From Rhizomys pruinosus (taxonomy: Eukaryota; Chordata; Mammalia; Rodentia; Spalacidae), in the NCBI GenBank assembly GCA_009823505.1, contig VZQC01013305.1, positions 566,403 through 630,402 of the forward strand: a stretch of DNA of 64,000 bases, written 5' to 3'. The stretch's first letter is position 1. Every line of letters starts with the position of its first letter. A model generated the notes under the pieces. It had not been told where the DNA came from and did not search any database. It worked only from the letters and a program-made list of their open reading frames with translations. The translations under genes were made by a program, and so were the position numbers. Of the stretch, positions 21,338 through 30,762 are shown piece by piece.

Positions 21338-21477
21338 CATGAGCTGGGCATGCTAGTGAATGCCTTTAATCCCAGCACTCCAGGAGTAGAAGCAAATAAG
21401 ATCTCTATGAATTCAAGGCCAGCTTGCTCTACAATAACAAGTTCCAAGCCAGCTGAGGCTACAGGGAAACTCTATCT
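21338..21477 (+). mobile_element. B1 SINE, old
   Basis: AGCTGGGCATGCTAGTGAATGCC to AAACTCTATCT. Directly abuts a B2-type element with no A-tail in between. Confidence 0.75.
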
Positions 21478-21672
21478 GGAAGATGGCTCAGTGGTTAAGA
21501 GCACTAGCTGCTCTTGTAGAAGTCCAAGGTTCAATTCCCAGAAACAACATGGTGGCTAACACCCACCCATCAAGGAATCCAATGCCCTTTTCTGACCCCC
21601 TCTGGCACTGCATGACAGGGGTGCACGTATACACATGCAGGCAATGAATTTATACACATAAAATTTTTTTTT
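21478..21672 (+). mobile_element. B2-type SINE, old
   Basis: GGAAGATGGCTCAGTGGTTAAG to ATTTATACACATAAAATTTT. Lacks the first five bases of the B2 head and the 17-bp duplication. Confidence 0.8.
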
Positions 21673-21676
21673 AAAT

Positions 21677-21780
21677 AGCCAGGCATGGTAGTACATACCT
21701 TTAATCCCAGTGCTTGGAAAGGAGAGGCAGGTGGATCTCTGTCAGCTTGGTCTACACAGTGAGTTCCAGGCCAGCCAAAC
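21677..21780 (+). mobile_element. B1 SINE, 3'-truncated
   Basis: AGCCAGGCATGGTAGTAC to GAGTTCCAGGCCAGCC. Ends without the usual poly-A region. Confidence 0.8.
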
Positions 21781-21789
21781 ATGACATAC

Positions 21790-22060
21790 AGGATTCTGGA
21801 GACTAAATAACAAATGCATTACAATTTCTTCTTTATTCTCTTGAATTGTTACTTGCCTAGAGGGAAGCCAGTCACCATGTCATGAAACACTGTTGCATGT
21901 TCTGGCGATATAGTCATGTGAGCAAGACAATATACTTCTCCCAATGTTCAATGAACCAGGAGACATATTGACTCCAATGTCTGAGAGAAAGAGACAAGGA
22001 ATCACCCAGCTAATTAGTTTCTAGATTCCTGACACTCAGAGAACACAAGAAGCTCAATGC
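21790..22060. other. No feature recognised
   Basis: Short unique-looking stretch between SINEs. Confidence 0.35.
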
Positions 22061-22067
22061 TTATTTT

Positions 22068-22321
22068 ATTTTTTAATTTTTTTTTATTATTATTATTTAT
22101 CTTTGTATGTGTATGAATGTACTGTCTGCATGCAGGTCTGTGCACCCGTGTCGTGCAATGCTGCGGAGGTCAGAAGAGGATCTCGGATTCCCCTGGAACT
22201 GGAGTTCTCCTGGAATTGGAGTTACAGACGGTTCTTAGCTGCCATGTGGGTGCTGGGGATCGAACCCGGGTCCTCTGCAAGAGCGTCGGTGCTCTTAACC
22301 ACTAGGCTATCTCTCCAGTCC
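22068..22321 (-). mobile_element. B2-type SINE (long form) with TSD
   Basis: CTCAATGCTTATTTTA is present on both flanks (about 22053 and 22322). Carries the 17-bp duplication. Confidence 0.95.
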
Positions 22322-22384
22322 CTCAATGCTTATTTTAAATTTCTAAAAAAGATTATATTGATTTTAAAGATTAAAAAAAATTTT

Positions 22385-22581
22385 GTTTTTATTTTATGTG
22401 TAAGAAGGTTTTTCCTATATTATGTAAGTGTACCACATGCATGCTATCCCCACAGAAGCCAGAAGAGGGTGTCAGATCCCTGGAACTGATGTTATAGATG
22501 TTTTTAGCTGCCATATGGGTGATAAACCCAGATTCTCAGGAAGAGCAGCCAGTGCTGTTAACTGCAGATCCATCTCTCCAG
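22385..22581 (-). mobile_element. B2/B3-type SINE, old
   Basis: Ends GATCCATCTCTCCAGAT. The body has GCCAGAAGAGGGTGTCAGATCC. More diverged than the neighbouring B2-type copies. Confidence 0.75.
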
Positions 22582-22604
22582 ATAACATAAAATCCCAGAA
22601 GATA

Positions 22605-22766
22605 AAGCCAGACATAGTGGCGCACATCTTTAATCCCAGCACTGGGGAGGCAGAGGCAGGCAGATCTCTGTGAGTTCAAGGCCAGCCTGGTCTGCATAGT
22701 AAGTTCCAGGACAGCTGGGGCTACAGGGAGACCCTGTCTCAAAAACACCAAAAAAAAAAAAAAAAA
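22605..22766 (+). mobile_element. B1 SINE with TSD
   Basis: AAATCCCAGAAGAT flanks both ends (about 22589 and 22766). Confidence 0.95.
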
Positions 22767-22777
22767 TCCCAGAAGAT

Positions 22778-23024
22778 TTTATTTTAAATTTATTTATTTT
22801 TATTTTTATATGTATGAATGTATTGTCTGCATGCAGGTCTGCGCACCCGTGTCGTGCGATGCCGCGGAGGTCAGAAGAGGGTCTCGGATTCCCCTGGAAC
22901 TGGAGTTCTCCTGGAACCGGAGTCGCAGACGGTTCTCAGCCGCCATGTGGGTGCTGGGGATCGAACCCGGGTCCTCTGCAAGAGCGGTCGGCGCTCTTAA
23001 CCGCTAGGCCATCCCTCCAGCCCC
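22778..23024 (-). mobile_element. B2-type SINE (long form) at the gap edge
   Basis: Near-consensus copy ending CCATCCCTCCAGCCCC directly at the N run. Confidence 0.93.
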
Positions 23025-23143
23025 NNNNNNNNNNNNNNNNNNNNNNNNNNNNNNNNNNNNNNNNNNNNNNNNNNNNNNNNNNNNNNNNNNNNNNNNNNNN
23101 NNNNNNNNNNNNNNNNNNNNNNNNNNNNNNNNNNNNNNNNNNN
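23025..23143. other. Assembly gap (119 N)
   Basis: Unresolved bases between a B2 and a 26-base A run. The A run is probably the tail of an unassembled SINE. Translated frames crossing it are meaningless. Confidence 0.98.
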
Positions 23144-23194
23144 AAAAAAAAAAAAAAAAAAAAAAAAAAGAAGCAAACTAGAACAGTTGTATAA

Positions 23195-23400
23195 CCACAA
23201 GAATTTAAAAACAAGGACTGAAATGTGTTTATACACTCATGTTCATTGCAGTATTATACATAATATCCAAACGATGGGAACAACTTCAGCACCCATCTGT
23301 TGATGAATGGATAAACAATTGGCATAGATATGTAATGGAATATTATTTATAGATAAAGATGAATGCATGCTATATACTACATCATGGCTGAACTTTAAAA
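23195..23400 (+). mobile_element. Ancient L1 ORF2 3'-end fragment
   Basis: Wording ACTCATGTTCATTGCAGTATTATACATAATA and GATGAATGGATAAACAATTGG fits the C-terminal part of old mammalian L1 ORF2. Far more diverged than the L1s at 31-59 kb. Confidence 0.65.
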
Positions 23401-23407
23401 GCAGAAT

Positions 23408-23745
23408 GGTGGGGCTAGGGAGAAAGCTTGGTCAGTCAAGTGATTGTCAGGCAAGCATGAGGACCTGAGTTCAATCCCCACCATCCACTTAAAACAAAAG
23501 CCAGTTATGGCAGTGAGCACCAGTAATTTCTCAGTGCTGGGGAGCTGGAGACATTTGGAGCTCTGAAGCTTGCTGAACAACCAGATCGCTTAGTCTAACT
23601 GGTAAGCCCCAGGTCCCAGTGAGAGACCCTGCATCAGAAAACAAGGCAGATGGCTTCTGAAGAATGACACCTGAGGTCCACAACTGTCCTCTACAATATG
23701 CACCTGTGCACACATGCACACACAGAAAGAAACAGTAAGCAACAA
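23408..23745 (+). mobile_element. B4-type SINE
   Basis: tRNA-like head (GCATGAGGACCTGAGTTCAATCC) followed by a B1-like middle and an arm ending in CATGCACACACAG. The composite structure fits B4. Confidence 0.75.
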
Positions 23746-23822
23746 TAAAGCCAGAAACCAGTTGGGTGGGCATTACTATGCTGACATTGTTACCTGAACA
23801 AACAAACGCTCCTAAATTTAGT

Positions 23823-24045
23823 TTTTTTTAATTTTTAAAAAAATTTTATTCATTTTTTTGTGTGTATGAGTGTAGGTTTGTGCACCCGTGTCATGCAATG
23901 CCATAGAGGTCAGAAGAGGGCTTCGGATTCCCCTGGAACTGGAGTTAAAGATGGTTCTCAGCTGCCATATGGGTGCTGGGGATTGAACCTGGGTCCTCTG
24001 CAAGAGCGGTCAGGGCTCTCAACCACTAGGCCATCTCTCCAGCCC
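23823..24045 (-). mobile_element. B2-type SINE (short form) with TSD
   Basis: CTAAATTTAGTTTT occurs on both flanks (about 23812 and 24046). Lacks the 17-bp duplication. Confidence 0.95.
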
Positions 24046-24498
24046 CTAAATTTAGTTTTAAAGAGTGGGCATGAACTCAGAGGCCACTCATTCCTCTTGA
24101 CATCTCTTGGAACCTTCTGTCTCTGGAACTGTGTTCCATGTCTAGTCCCACTCATAATTGTATTCAAAATGGTTTCTCCATCTTAAACTGGTGAAGCACA
24201 AGTTTGGCTCGACCCTAATATTAACAGACCATCTTACTTTTCATTCCTAGTTCTAGAATATTTCATTCATCCAAGGTCAGTCATCCTTTCCAGCCTCCAT
24301 TGTGTGTAATGGAGATGGGGGCCACGTTTCAGCACTTTGATGTTAATTCTCAAGCATTCATTCATTATCTTTTTGGGAGGTGGAGTACTAAGTTGAGGAA
24401 ACAAGACCAGGTTCCAAGGTCACAAGACACAAGGTTTTGTTGGAGTTAATTAAGAGCTATTAGTCTAGATTATGTCCATTTATAAAAGTTACAACCAA
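24046..24498. other. No feature recognised
   Basis: Unique-looking sequence without a frame longer than background. Confidence 0.4.
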
Positions 24499-24499
24499 G

Positions 24500-24612
24500 C
24501 CGGTATGGTGGTACATGGGAGGCAGAGAGTTCAAGGCCAGCCTGGTCTACAGACTGAGTTCCAGGCCAGCTGGGGCTACAGGGAGACTCAGTCTCAAAAA
24601 AAAAAAAATTAA
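24500..24612 (+). mobile_element. B1 SINE with internal deletion
   Basis: Missing about 20 bp after GGTGGTACA (the CTTTAATCCTAGCAC section). The rest is standard. Confidence 0.85.
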
Positions 24613-24734
24613 AAAAACAAAAAAATAAAAAATATTAAAAGTCGTATCCTTCACAGTATTGATTACAGTGTTGGGTACTATAATTGGCTCACTTCCATCT
24701 ACCTGAAGTCTACATGTTCAAATCCAACTTTCAG

Positions 24735-24851
24735 CCTGGTGTGGCAGTGCACTCCTTTAATCCCAGCACTCAGGAAGCAAGGGCAGGTGGATCTCTGTGA
24801 GTTCAAGGCCCACCTGGTCTACATAATGAGTTTCAGGATATCTGGAGAAAA
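24735..24851 (+). mobile_element. B1 SINE with TSD
   Basis: AAATCCAACTTTCAG before and AAATCCCACTTTCAG after the element (one mismatch). The 3' end is shortened. Confidence 0.9.
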
Positions 24852-24891
24852 AAAATCAAATCCCACTTTCAGCACCTCAGAATGTACCCAT

Positions 24892-25260
24892 TGTAAGGTT
24901 ATGGCGTGCTCCCCCCGGAATGAAAAGCCACGAGGTCTGAGTTCTTCGGAGCAAAGTTTAATTCAGAGTAGCCGGGGCTAGGCTTAGGGGAGAGAAGGAG
25001 CCAAGCCCAGAATGGCATCTGGCTTGGGAATTTAAGGGAGAAGGTGGGGATGAGATTCAGTGGGAGTGGGGTTCAGTGAGAGTGGGGTGGGTCGGAATCT
25101 GGAATTTGGCTTCCAGAAGGGTGAGGTGGAAGATTCCTGGGTAATTGGTGGTGGCCTGCTTTAGCATAGCCAAAGGCTATGCCTGGTATTGCAGGTTCTT
25201 GGGCAACTTGGATCTTAGGTGACTGCATTCTGATGGTCTTCTGGAGCTCACACCCTGACA
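24892..25260 (-). mobile_element. Solo LTR with 5-bp TSD
   Basis: 369 bp between two CCCAT pentamers (24887-24891 and 25261-25265). On the minus strand it begins TGTCAGGG and ends CCTTACA, i.e. TG...CA termini. An ATTAAA-type signal lies near 24960. It contains an imperfect internal repeat around 25053-25092 (GTGGGGTTCAGTGAGAGTGG). No internal sequence remains, so it is a recombination product. Family not recognised. Confidence 0.75.
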
Positions 25261-25299
25261 CCCATATTTTTTGATTTTGTGTAAAAACAGTCCATTAAC

Positions 25300-25545
25300 G
25301 GGCTGGAGAGATGGCCTAGTGCCTAACTGTAAATGGCAATAGTGCTGAGGTTGAAAGACTGCTCTAAATCAGCACAGCCCAAAACTGTGAGAATTAAAGT
25401 AAAATATCTCCTAGGCCATCATGAAAGGTACTACGAGATCAACACCTATTTGTACCCTGGATTTCCAGAACCTTGGATCCTGGAACACCGACCGCTCTTG
25501 CAGAGGACCCGGGTTCGATCCCTAGCACCCGCAAAATAAAAATAT
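25300..25545 (+). mobile_element. B2-type SINE split by a 163-bp insertion
   Basis: The head GGGCTGGAGAGATGGCCTAG stops at 25320 and the element resumes at about 25484 with AACACCGACCGCTCTTGCAG. About 8-10 bp of B2 at the junction are replaced. The 3' half of the element is absent (ends GCACCCGCAAAATAAAA). Confidence 0.9.
25321..25483 (+). repeat. Inverted 163-bp duplicate of 26661-26823
   Basis: Reverse complement of 26661-26823 with equal length, no indels and three mismatches by eye (near 25390-25395 and at about 25451). It sits inside a B2 element. Confidence 0.95.
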
Positions 25546-25642
25546 TGAAAGTATCAGCCAGTACGGTCCTGTGTGATGACACGTGCCTACAATCCTAGCC
25601 CTTGGGAGGTGGAAGCAGGATCAAGATTTAAAGGTCTGAGTT

Positions 25643-25803
25643 GGGCTGGCGTAGCACACCTTTAATCCCAGCACTCATGGGATGGAAGTAGGTGGATCTC
25701 TGTGAGATAGAGGCCAGCCTGGTCTCTAGTTGAGTTCCAGGCCAGCTGGGGCTACAGAGAGACCCTGTCTTAAAAACAAAAAAAACAAAACAAAACAAAA
25801 CAA
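25643..25803 (+). mobile_element. B1 SINE
   Basis: GGGCTGGCGTAGCACACC to CCCTGTCTTAAAAAC with a (CAAAA)n tail. A more degraded B1-like stretch lies just upstream (25575-25635). Confidence 0.88.
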
Positions 25804-25904
25804 AATGTCAGAAGGGCAAATTTCTCTGATGTTTTACAAAAGTAATAGTAAAGAAAGCATCTGGCATGATGTTAGAGTCGAAAATAGCCCCCCAAAGATT
25901 AACT

Positions 25905-26015
25905 GGTAAACACTATAAAATGTCTATCTTAGCCTGCTCTACATAGGGAGTCCTGGCCAGCTGGGACTAAAGGGAGACCCTGTCTCAAAAAAACAAAAAC
26001 AAAAACAAAAAAAAA
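25905..26015 (+). mobile_element. B1 SINE 3' fragment
   Basis: Only the GCCTGCTCTACATAGGGAG to GACCCTGTCTCAAAAAAAC part remains. Confidence 0.8.
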
Positions 26016-26034
26016 CCAACTCAAACTTTTGAGA

Positions 26035-26545
26035 GATCTGTTTCCAGTTTCAGTAATCTGGTATTGGGACCGCCCTTGGGAAGTAGGTTCACCTTAAGTC
26101 AGGCCAGATAGATGGGTGGAATACCTCCTGTGTTAATGAGATAATGAACTTTTCCTGTCTGGAGGCCCACCTCCCAGGACTGTGCTTCTGGATCCGGATA
26201 CAGGCTTGTAGGTCTCTTCAGAAAAGCCCAATATCTTCTTTTCTTCGTCATAGCCTTTCTCTAAACGTGCTTTCTTCAACGTTCTGGGCTGCCCTAGCCT
26301 CTTATATTCCTTTACTTTGTCTCTAAAGCTTCCTTCTCCCTGGCCACCAGCCGGCCACCCTTCTGAGCCCCATGCAGGTTCTAGCTTGCGTGGACTCATG
26401 GCTTTTCCCCTTTCTGCCATTCTCCTTCTCAGGGCAGCTACTGAGATTACCAGCTTGGGGATTTTTCTTTAAAAATCTAATAAAATTGTCCTAAAGCTTC
26501 CTTTGGGTCCATTCTTAAATTCTCTTATGAAGGAGACTTAGAAAC
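26035..26545 (+). mobile_element. Possible LTR (family unknown)
   Basis: A TATATTCC box near 26302, AATAAAATTG near 26478 and a following TGGGTCCATTCTTAAATTC stretch resemble LTR organisation. No TSD was found. The minus-strand frame at 26133-26420 shows no domain and is probably fortuitous. Confidence 0.35.
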
Positions 26546-26660
26546 CTCTAGGGGACGCTATAGTGCTGTGTTCTCTGGAGGACTTTGTTACAGCATTTGC
26601 CAGGAACAGCACCTTGTGGTCATAGCGATCATTAAATGGTGCTATTTATTTTCCCCAGAG

Positions 26661-26823
26661 CCAGGATCCAAGGTTCTGGAAATCCAGGGTACCAATAGGT
26701 GTTGATCTCGTAGTACCTTTCATGATGGCCTAGGAGATATTTTACTTTCATCCTCACAGTTTTGGGCTGTGCTGATTTAGAGCAGTCTTTCAACCTCAGC
26801 ACTATTGCCATTTACAGTTAGGC
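26661..26823 (-). repeat. Source copy of the inverted 163-bp duplicate
   Basis: The right part (about 26780-26820) continues into an ancient transposon-like terminus, while the inserted copy at 25321 stops abruptly. This locus is therefore the likely template. Confidence 0.9.
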
Positions 26824-26834
26824 AATTCTTTTTT

Positions 26835-27000
26835 TTTTTTTTTATTTGTATTAAATGTATTTTTTTAATTAGTTTTTATTGATGCTTTGTGCATTTCATA
26901 CATTTTTTCCAATTCAGTTCAGGCTTATTTCCCTTTCCCTCCCCCCCACCCCCACCCCATCCCAGATCATGCATTCTGCCATAACTGTCCTGCATCTTTC
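26835..27000 (-). mobile_element. L1 3'-end-like fragment
   Basis: T-run followed by ATTGATGCTTTGTGCATTTC and a C-rich tract, like an antisense L1 3' UTR. Short and diverged. Confidence 0.4.
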
Positions 27001-27002
27001 TC

Positions 27003-27625
27003 TCAGTTTTTTTTTTCATTTTTAGCTATAAGTGATAATCCATGAGTACAAGCATCCTTCATGCAAAACCTATCTGCAGGCTGTTGTGCCCAAACACCTA
27101 CAGCCCCACCATCCAGTGGGGGGTGACAGGTTGTTTGTTCAATCAAGTTGATCAAATGAGTGTCCAGACTACATTGCTGTAGTTTCACCATTCACCCCAA
27201 TCGCAGCCCTTACATTCTACCACGCCCCCTCTTCCGCAGGTTGTTCCCTAGGCTTAGAAAAGGGGCACAGGTGGATGAGAGGTAAAACAGTCCACTCTCT
27301 CTGGAGCTGTTGACTTGGACTCTGGTCAATTCTGGCTGTTTCCTTTCATGGGCTGACAGTTTGTCCAGGAATAACCTTTCGATCCTACTAATGAAGAACA
27401 AGCAATTAGATATATAGGTATTTAAGCAGCACTAATAGTTATGGTAGGTTACTTTAGCATAGACACATGTTTGGATATGTTAATCCATGAATTACAATTT
27501 TCCCCCCTGTTAAATATGACAGGGTCTTACTGTGGCTTATAACATCTCCTAACCTGTAGAGGATGTAAGCTTGTGGCATCAGCCATGGGTTATTTCTCCA
27601 AGGGGAGAGCCAATGGAGGACCTCT
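27003..27625 (-). mobile_element. Fragment of the class II-type element body
   Basis: Collinear with about 11650-12270 in the same orientation (GTTGTTCCCTAGGCTT, TGTGGCTTATAACATCTCC). No LTR accompanies it. Confidence 0.75.
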
Positions 27626-27715
27626 GCATTGCTGAATGTGAGGATGTTGAATGATGTTCCTGGCCTCGACCACTAGGTGTCAGTAGCACCTGCCTCTGAC
27701 ATCAAAAAAAAAAAA

Positions 27716-28263
27716 ATCACAGGCTAAGAAGAGAAAGAATGGGAAAGAAAAAAAGTTTGAAAAGCTTGACACTTTTCTGGAACTTATGGAACAAATCAAT
27801 TTATAGGTCAAGACATTAAACAAATGCCAACATATCAAATATGACAAGGGAAAATGTCTCCATGTCAAATGTGGAGAGAAGAGGGGCAGAGGGGAATCCC
27901 CAGTCGCTGGTCCTAGATTTATTAGTTCCCAAAACAGGACAGCTTGCATGAAATACCACCTAGGACTCCTCAGACCAGTGAGTCAACAGGCAAAAAGAAA
28001 GGATCCATATACCCACTACTGAGTTATCCTGACTGTTATAGTGAGGTCAGGGAAAAACATGTCTAAAAAGGAGATTTCTCGGGCAAGCTCTGAGATAAGG
28101 AACCTTGTGTTTTATGACTAGATAGAAATTACCATTAGTACAGGCAGTATTACTTATGCTCAAAGGGACTACCTACCAAGCAACAAGCCAAGACCAAATT
28201 GGAGCAATTGGAACACACAGAGTGGAGGAAGAAAGTAGTTAAACAAATACCAATTAAAACCAC
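27716..28263. other. No feature recognised
   Basis: A-rich start, then unique-looking sequence. No supported gene on either strand. Confidence 0.4.
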
Positions 28264-28401
28264 ATGACTGTTGGACATCCCAGCACTCAGGAGGCAGACG
28301 CAGGCAGATCTTTGTGAATTCAAGGCCAGCCTGGTCTACGTAGTGATCTCCAGGCCAGCTGGGACTAAAGGGAGAGACCCTGTCAAAAATACCAAAAAAA
28401 A
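28264..28401 (+). mobile_element. B1 SINE, 5'-truncated
   Basis: Starts at CATCCCAGCACTCAGGAGG. A-tail at 28393-28403. Confidence 0.88.
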
Positions 28402-28479
28402 AAATGACCATTAGAAAAAATAATTATAAGCATAGTTCATCCTTAACATGATATAAATCCACATCCATATGTATTTGTG

Positions 28480-28860
28480 CAAGTACAACTGTGTGCTGTG
28501 TAATGATGCTTTGATCAAGGATGTAACTGTCAGTGATCCAATAAGATTTACATAGAATTGAAAGATTCCTTTCACTTAGGGATACTGTGGCTTTTGTAGT
28601 ATCATAGCACAACACATTGTTCATGTGTTTGTGGTGATACTGCTGTAAAGAAAAGTTATGGTGCTACAAATTGTATAAGTTTAGTCCATACAATTACATG
28701 TAGTACATAATACTTGATAATAATAATGGCTATTCTATTGGGTTATGTATTTTCTATACTTTTGATCATTATACTCACATAAAAAGTTGACTCTAAAACA
28801 GTATGCCATGTTACATTGGCAGCAGCCTCCTGTATCTCATGTACCCTGTCTCTAGACTAC
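28480..28860 (+). mobile_element. Ancient Tigger/MER2-like DNA transposon relic
   Basis: TGTGTAATGATGCTTTGATC, GATCCAATAAGATT, GTTTGTGGTGATACTGCTG and GTACATAATACTTGATAATA occur in the order expected for this old mammalian family. Termini are not resolved. Confidence 0.6.
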
Positions 28861-28878
28861 ATTAATAGGTCACCTTGA

Positions 28879-28980
28879 GGGGCTGGAGAGATGGCTCAGT
28901 GGTTAAGAGTGCCAACTGCTCTTGCGGAGGACCCGGGTTCCATTCCCAGTACCCACATGGCAGCTAAGAACTGTCTTTAA
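28879..28980 (+). mobile_element. B2-type SINE, head only
   Basis: GGGGCTGGAGAGATGGCTCAG through CCCACATGGCAGCTAAGAAC, then abrupt switch into a B1 with no tail. Confidence 0.88.
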
Positions 28981-29131
28981 GCCAGGTGTGGTGGCACACA
29001 CCTTTAATCCTAGCACTCGGGAGGCAGAGGCACAGGCAGGCAGATCTCTGTGAGTTTGAGGCCAGCCTGGTCTACAGAGTGAGTTCCAGGCCAGCTGGGG
29101 CTATAGGGAGACCCCGTCTCCAAAAAAAAAA
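28981..29131 (+). mobile_element. B1 SINE fused to a B2 head
   Basis: GCCAGGTGTGGTGGCACAC to CCCCGTCTCCAAAAAA. Directly follows the B2 head; carries a 4-bp GGCA duplication in its middle. Confidence 0.9.
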
Positions 29132-29135
29132 AGCC

Positions 29136-29820
29136 ACTACTGCACTGATGTCATATGCTGTACTAGTTGTGGATGTGGATATTTGGTCTTAAAGCTGGTG
29201 TCAGATGATGGATTGCTGTTCTCCCTTAGTAGCTTGCACAGTGCTTACCGAAGCTGTGAGAGCTGGCCTGCAGGGGAGGTGGATTCCCGGTCAGTTCCAG
29301 TTCCACTGCTCCAACTCCAGTCTCCGAAGATTGTCCCGTTTTTAGCAATAGGGTCTTGCCTTCAGGTTCTGGGTGGCAATCGAGGCGTGCGGCAATAGCC
29401 TGTGTAATTTTGGGAGTCTCTCGGACTACTCTGGCCAACAACTCAAATGAAGGTTTCTCCTGTTTCTTGTTAAGTAGCCTTTAGCTTTGCACATGGACTC
29501 ATGTAGAGATATCGTATGTGTAATTTGTCAATAGATTGCTAGACTAATATGATTCCTTCAGGTTTTTTACCCTAGCTAGGCATTATTTATCTCCCCTCTC
29601 CCCTTCCCTGTCTAGCCCCTCCTCCATGTCTTCTCCGTTTACGGTATCCCCATTTTTCCCATTTCTCCCTTGATACTGCCAGTCTCCTATGGCTCCACTT
29701 CTCTTGTGCTCCTTCTTTCCCACTTAGCAGCTGAAGCAAGAAGTCACTGGCACTGTCAGATTAAACCATGGTTTTGCAAGGGCCATTGCTGGCCACCACT
29801 TCCTGTTCCCAGCCCTGCTC
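29136..29820. other. No gene recognised
   Basis: Mixed sequence with a pyrimidine-rich stretch (29592-29740). It may be old L1 3' UTR, but I could not establish this. Confidence 0.35.
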
Positions 29821-29873
29821 TATCTAGTGGTCGCCACTGATTGCACTGTTGTGGTCAGAAGGGAGCCTTGTGC

Positions 29874-29990
29874 CTGTCCTCCCCTGAAGGGCTTCTCGGC
29901 ACAGCCCTGTGGCTGTCCTCCCTTGAAGGGCTGCTCGGCACAGCCCTGTGGCCGTCCTCCCCTGAAGGGTGGCTCAGCACAGCTGCTTTT
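29874..29990 (+). repeat. 39-bp minisatellite, three units
   Basis: Units start at 29874, 29913 and 29952. Each contains GTCCTCCC(C/T)TGAAGGG and CTC(G/A)GCACAG. As 39 is divisible by three, the plus-strand frame reads a 13-residue repeat (CPPLKGFSAQP-like). No gene is otherwise supported here. Confidence 0.85.
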
Positions 29991-30299
29991 CTTTGTCTTG
30001 CCATGGCACATATTTTTGTCCTTGTTGCTGTGCCCTGACAGTAGAGCCCCATCACTGCCTCGATCATGAGCAGAGTGCCTGGACCTTGTTCCAAGAACCC
30101 CCACCCAGGCCTTGGAAGGTGATCTACTCTTGCTGAAATCCAAGACTATGTTTCCTTGAGGCTGGGGGTGCAGAGCTCACTGCAGCCCAGGACTGCTGCC
30201 CGTCTCTTCCCCCATCTCACTTTATCAGGGCTCCTTCCCTCCAGATCCCTGCAGGGCTCCTGTTCACTGCATGGCACTCCTTGTGGAATGTCTTTCTTT

Positions 30300-30403
30300 G
30301 AATCTCCTCCCCCCTCTCCTTCCTCTATCTTTCTCCTCCTCTTCTTTTTCCTCCTTCTCCTTCTCTCCTCGTCCTCTTCCTCCTTTCCCTTCTCTTCTTC
30401 TTT
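30300..30403. repeat. CT-rich low-complexity tract
   Basis: Polypyrimidine run. It gives spurious Glu/Lys- or Ser/Pro-rich frames on both strands. Confidence 0.9.
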
Positions 30404-30414
30404 TTGGTGTGTGA

Positions 30415-30762
30415 ATGCATATATATGTATGTATATGTGTGACAAGTGTAGTATATGTGCCCATGTGGGCGTGTGCATGCCTTTGTAGATGCAGAGGCCC
30501 AAGGAGGACATCACGGGTCCTGCTCTTACTACTCTCTACCCTATTCCCTCTGGAACAGGGTTGCCCACTGAACCCGGAGCTAGGCTGGTGACCAGCCACC
30601 TCCAGGGATGTTTCTGCTTCTGCCTTGACAGAGCTGGGTCACAGGCAAACCTGTGGCCATGCCCAGGCTTCTCCAGGGGTTCTGAGAATGCAAATTCAGG
30701 TCCTCCTGCTTGCAGAAGCGTTCTTCCCCACTGAGCCATCCTTCTGGCTCTAAATCTTTTCT
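30415..30762 (-). mobile_element. B4-type SINE, diverged
   Basis: Reverse-complement pattern: TGTGCATGCC arm, middle, then CAGGTCCTCCTGCTTGCAGAAGC and CCACTGAGCCATCC. Longer and more degraded than the copy at 23408. Confidence 0.6.

Larger units (their letters stand above)
26780..27712 (-). mobile_element. Ancient hAT-like DNA transposon, split by later insertions
   Basis: The left part has CTTTCAACCTCAGCACTATTG (26789-26809). The right part at 27628-27712 has CTGGCCTCGACCACTAGGTG and TCAGTAGCACC. Both belong to a widespread mammalian MER-type element. About 790 bp of L1-like and class II-type element sequence lies between them. Confidence 0.55.

Noticed and set aside
22814..23236. Frames running through the N gap on both strands
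   Set aside because: They consist of SINE translation plus unknown residues; not genes.
26133..26420. 95-codon Lys/Gly-rich minus-strand frame
   Set aside because: Lies inside an LTR-like sequence; no recognised domain, promoter or splice context.
30146..30599. Frames rich in Glu/Arg/Lys or Ser/Pro
   Set aside because: Translation of a CT-rich tract and a B4 SINE.
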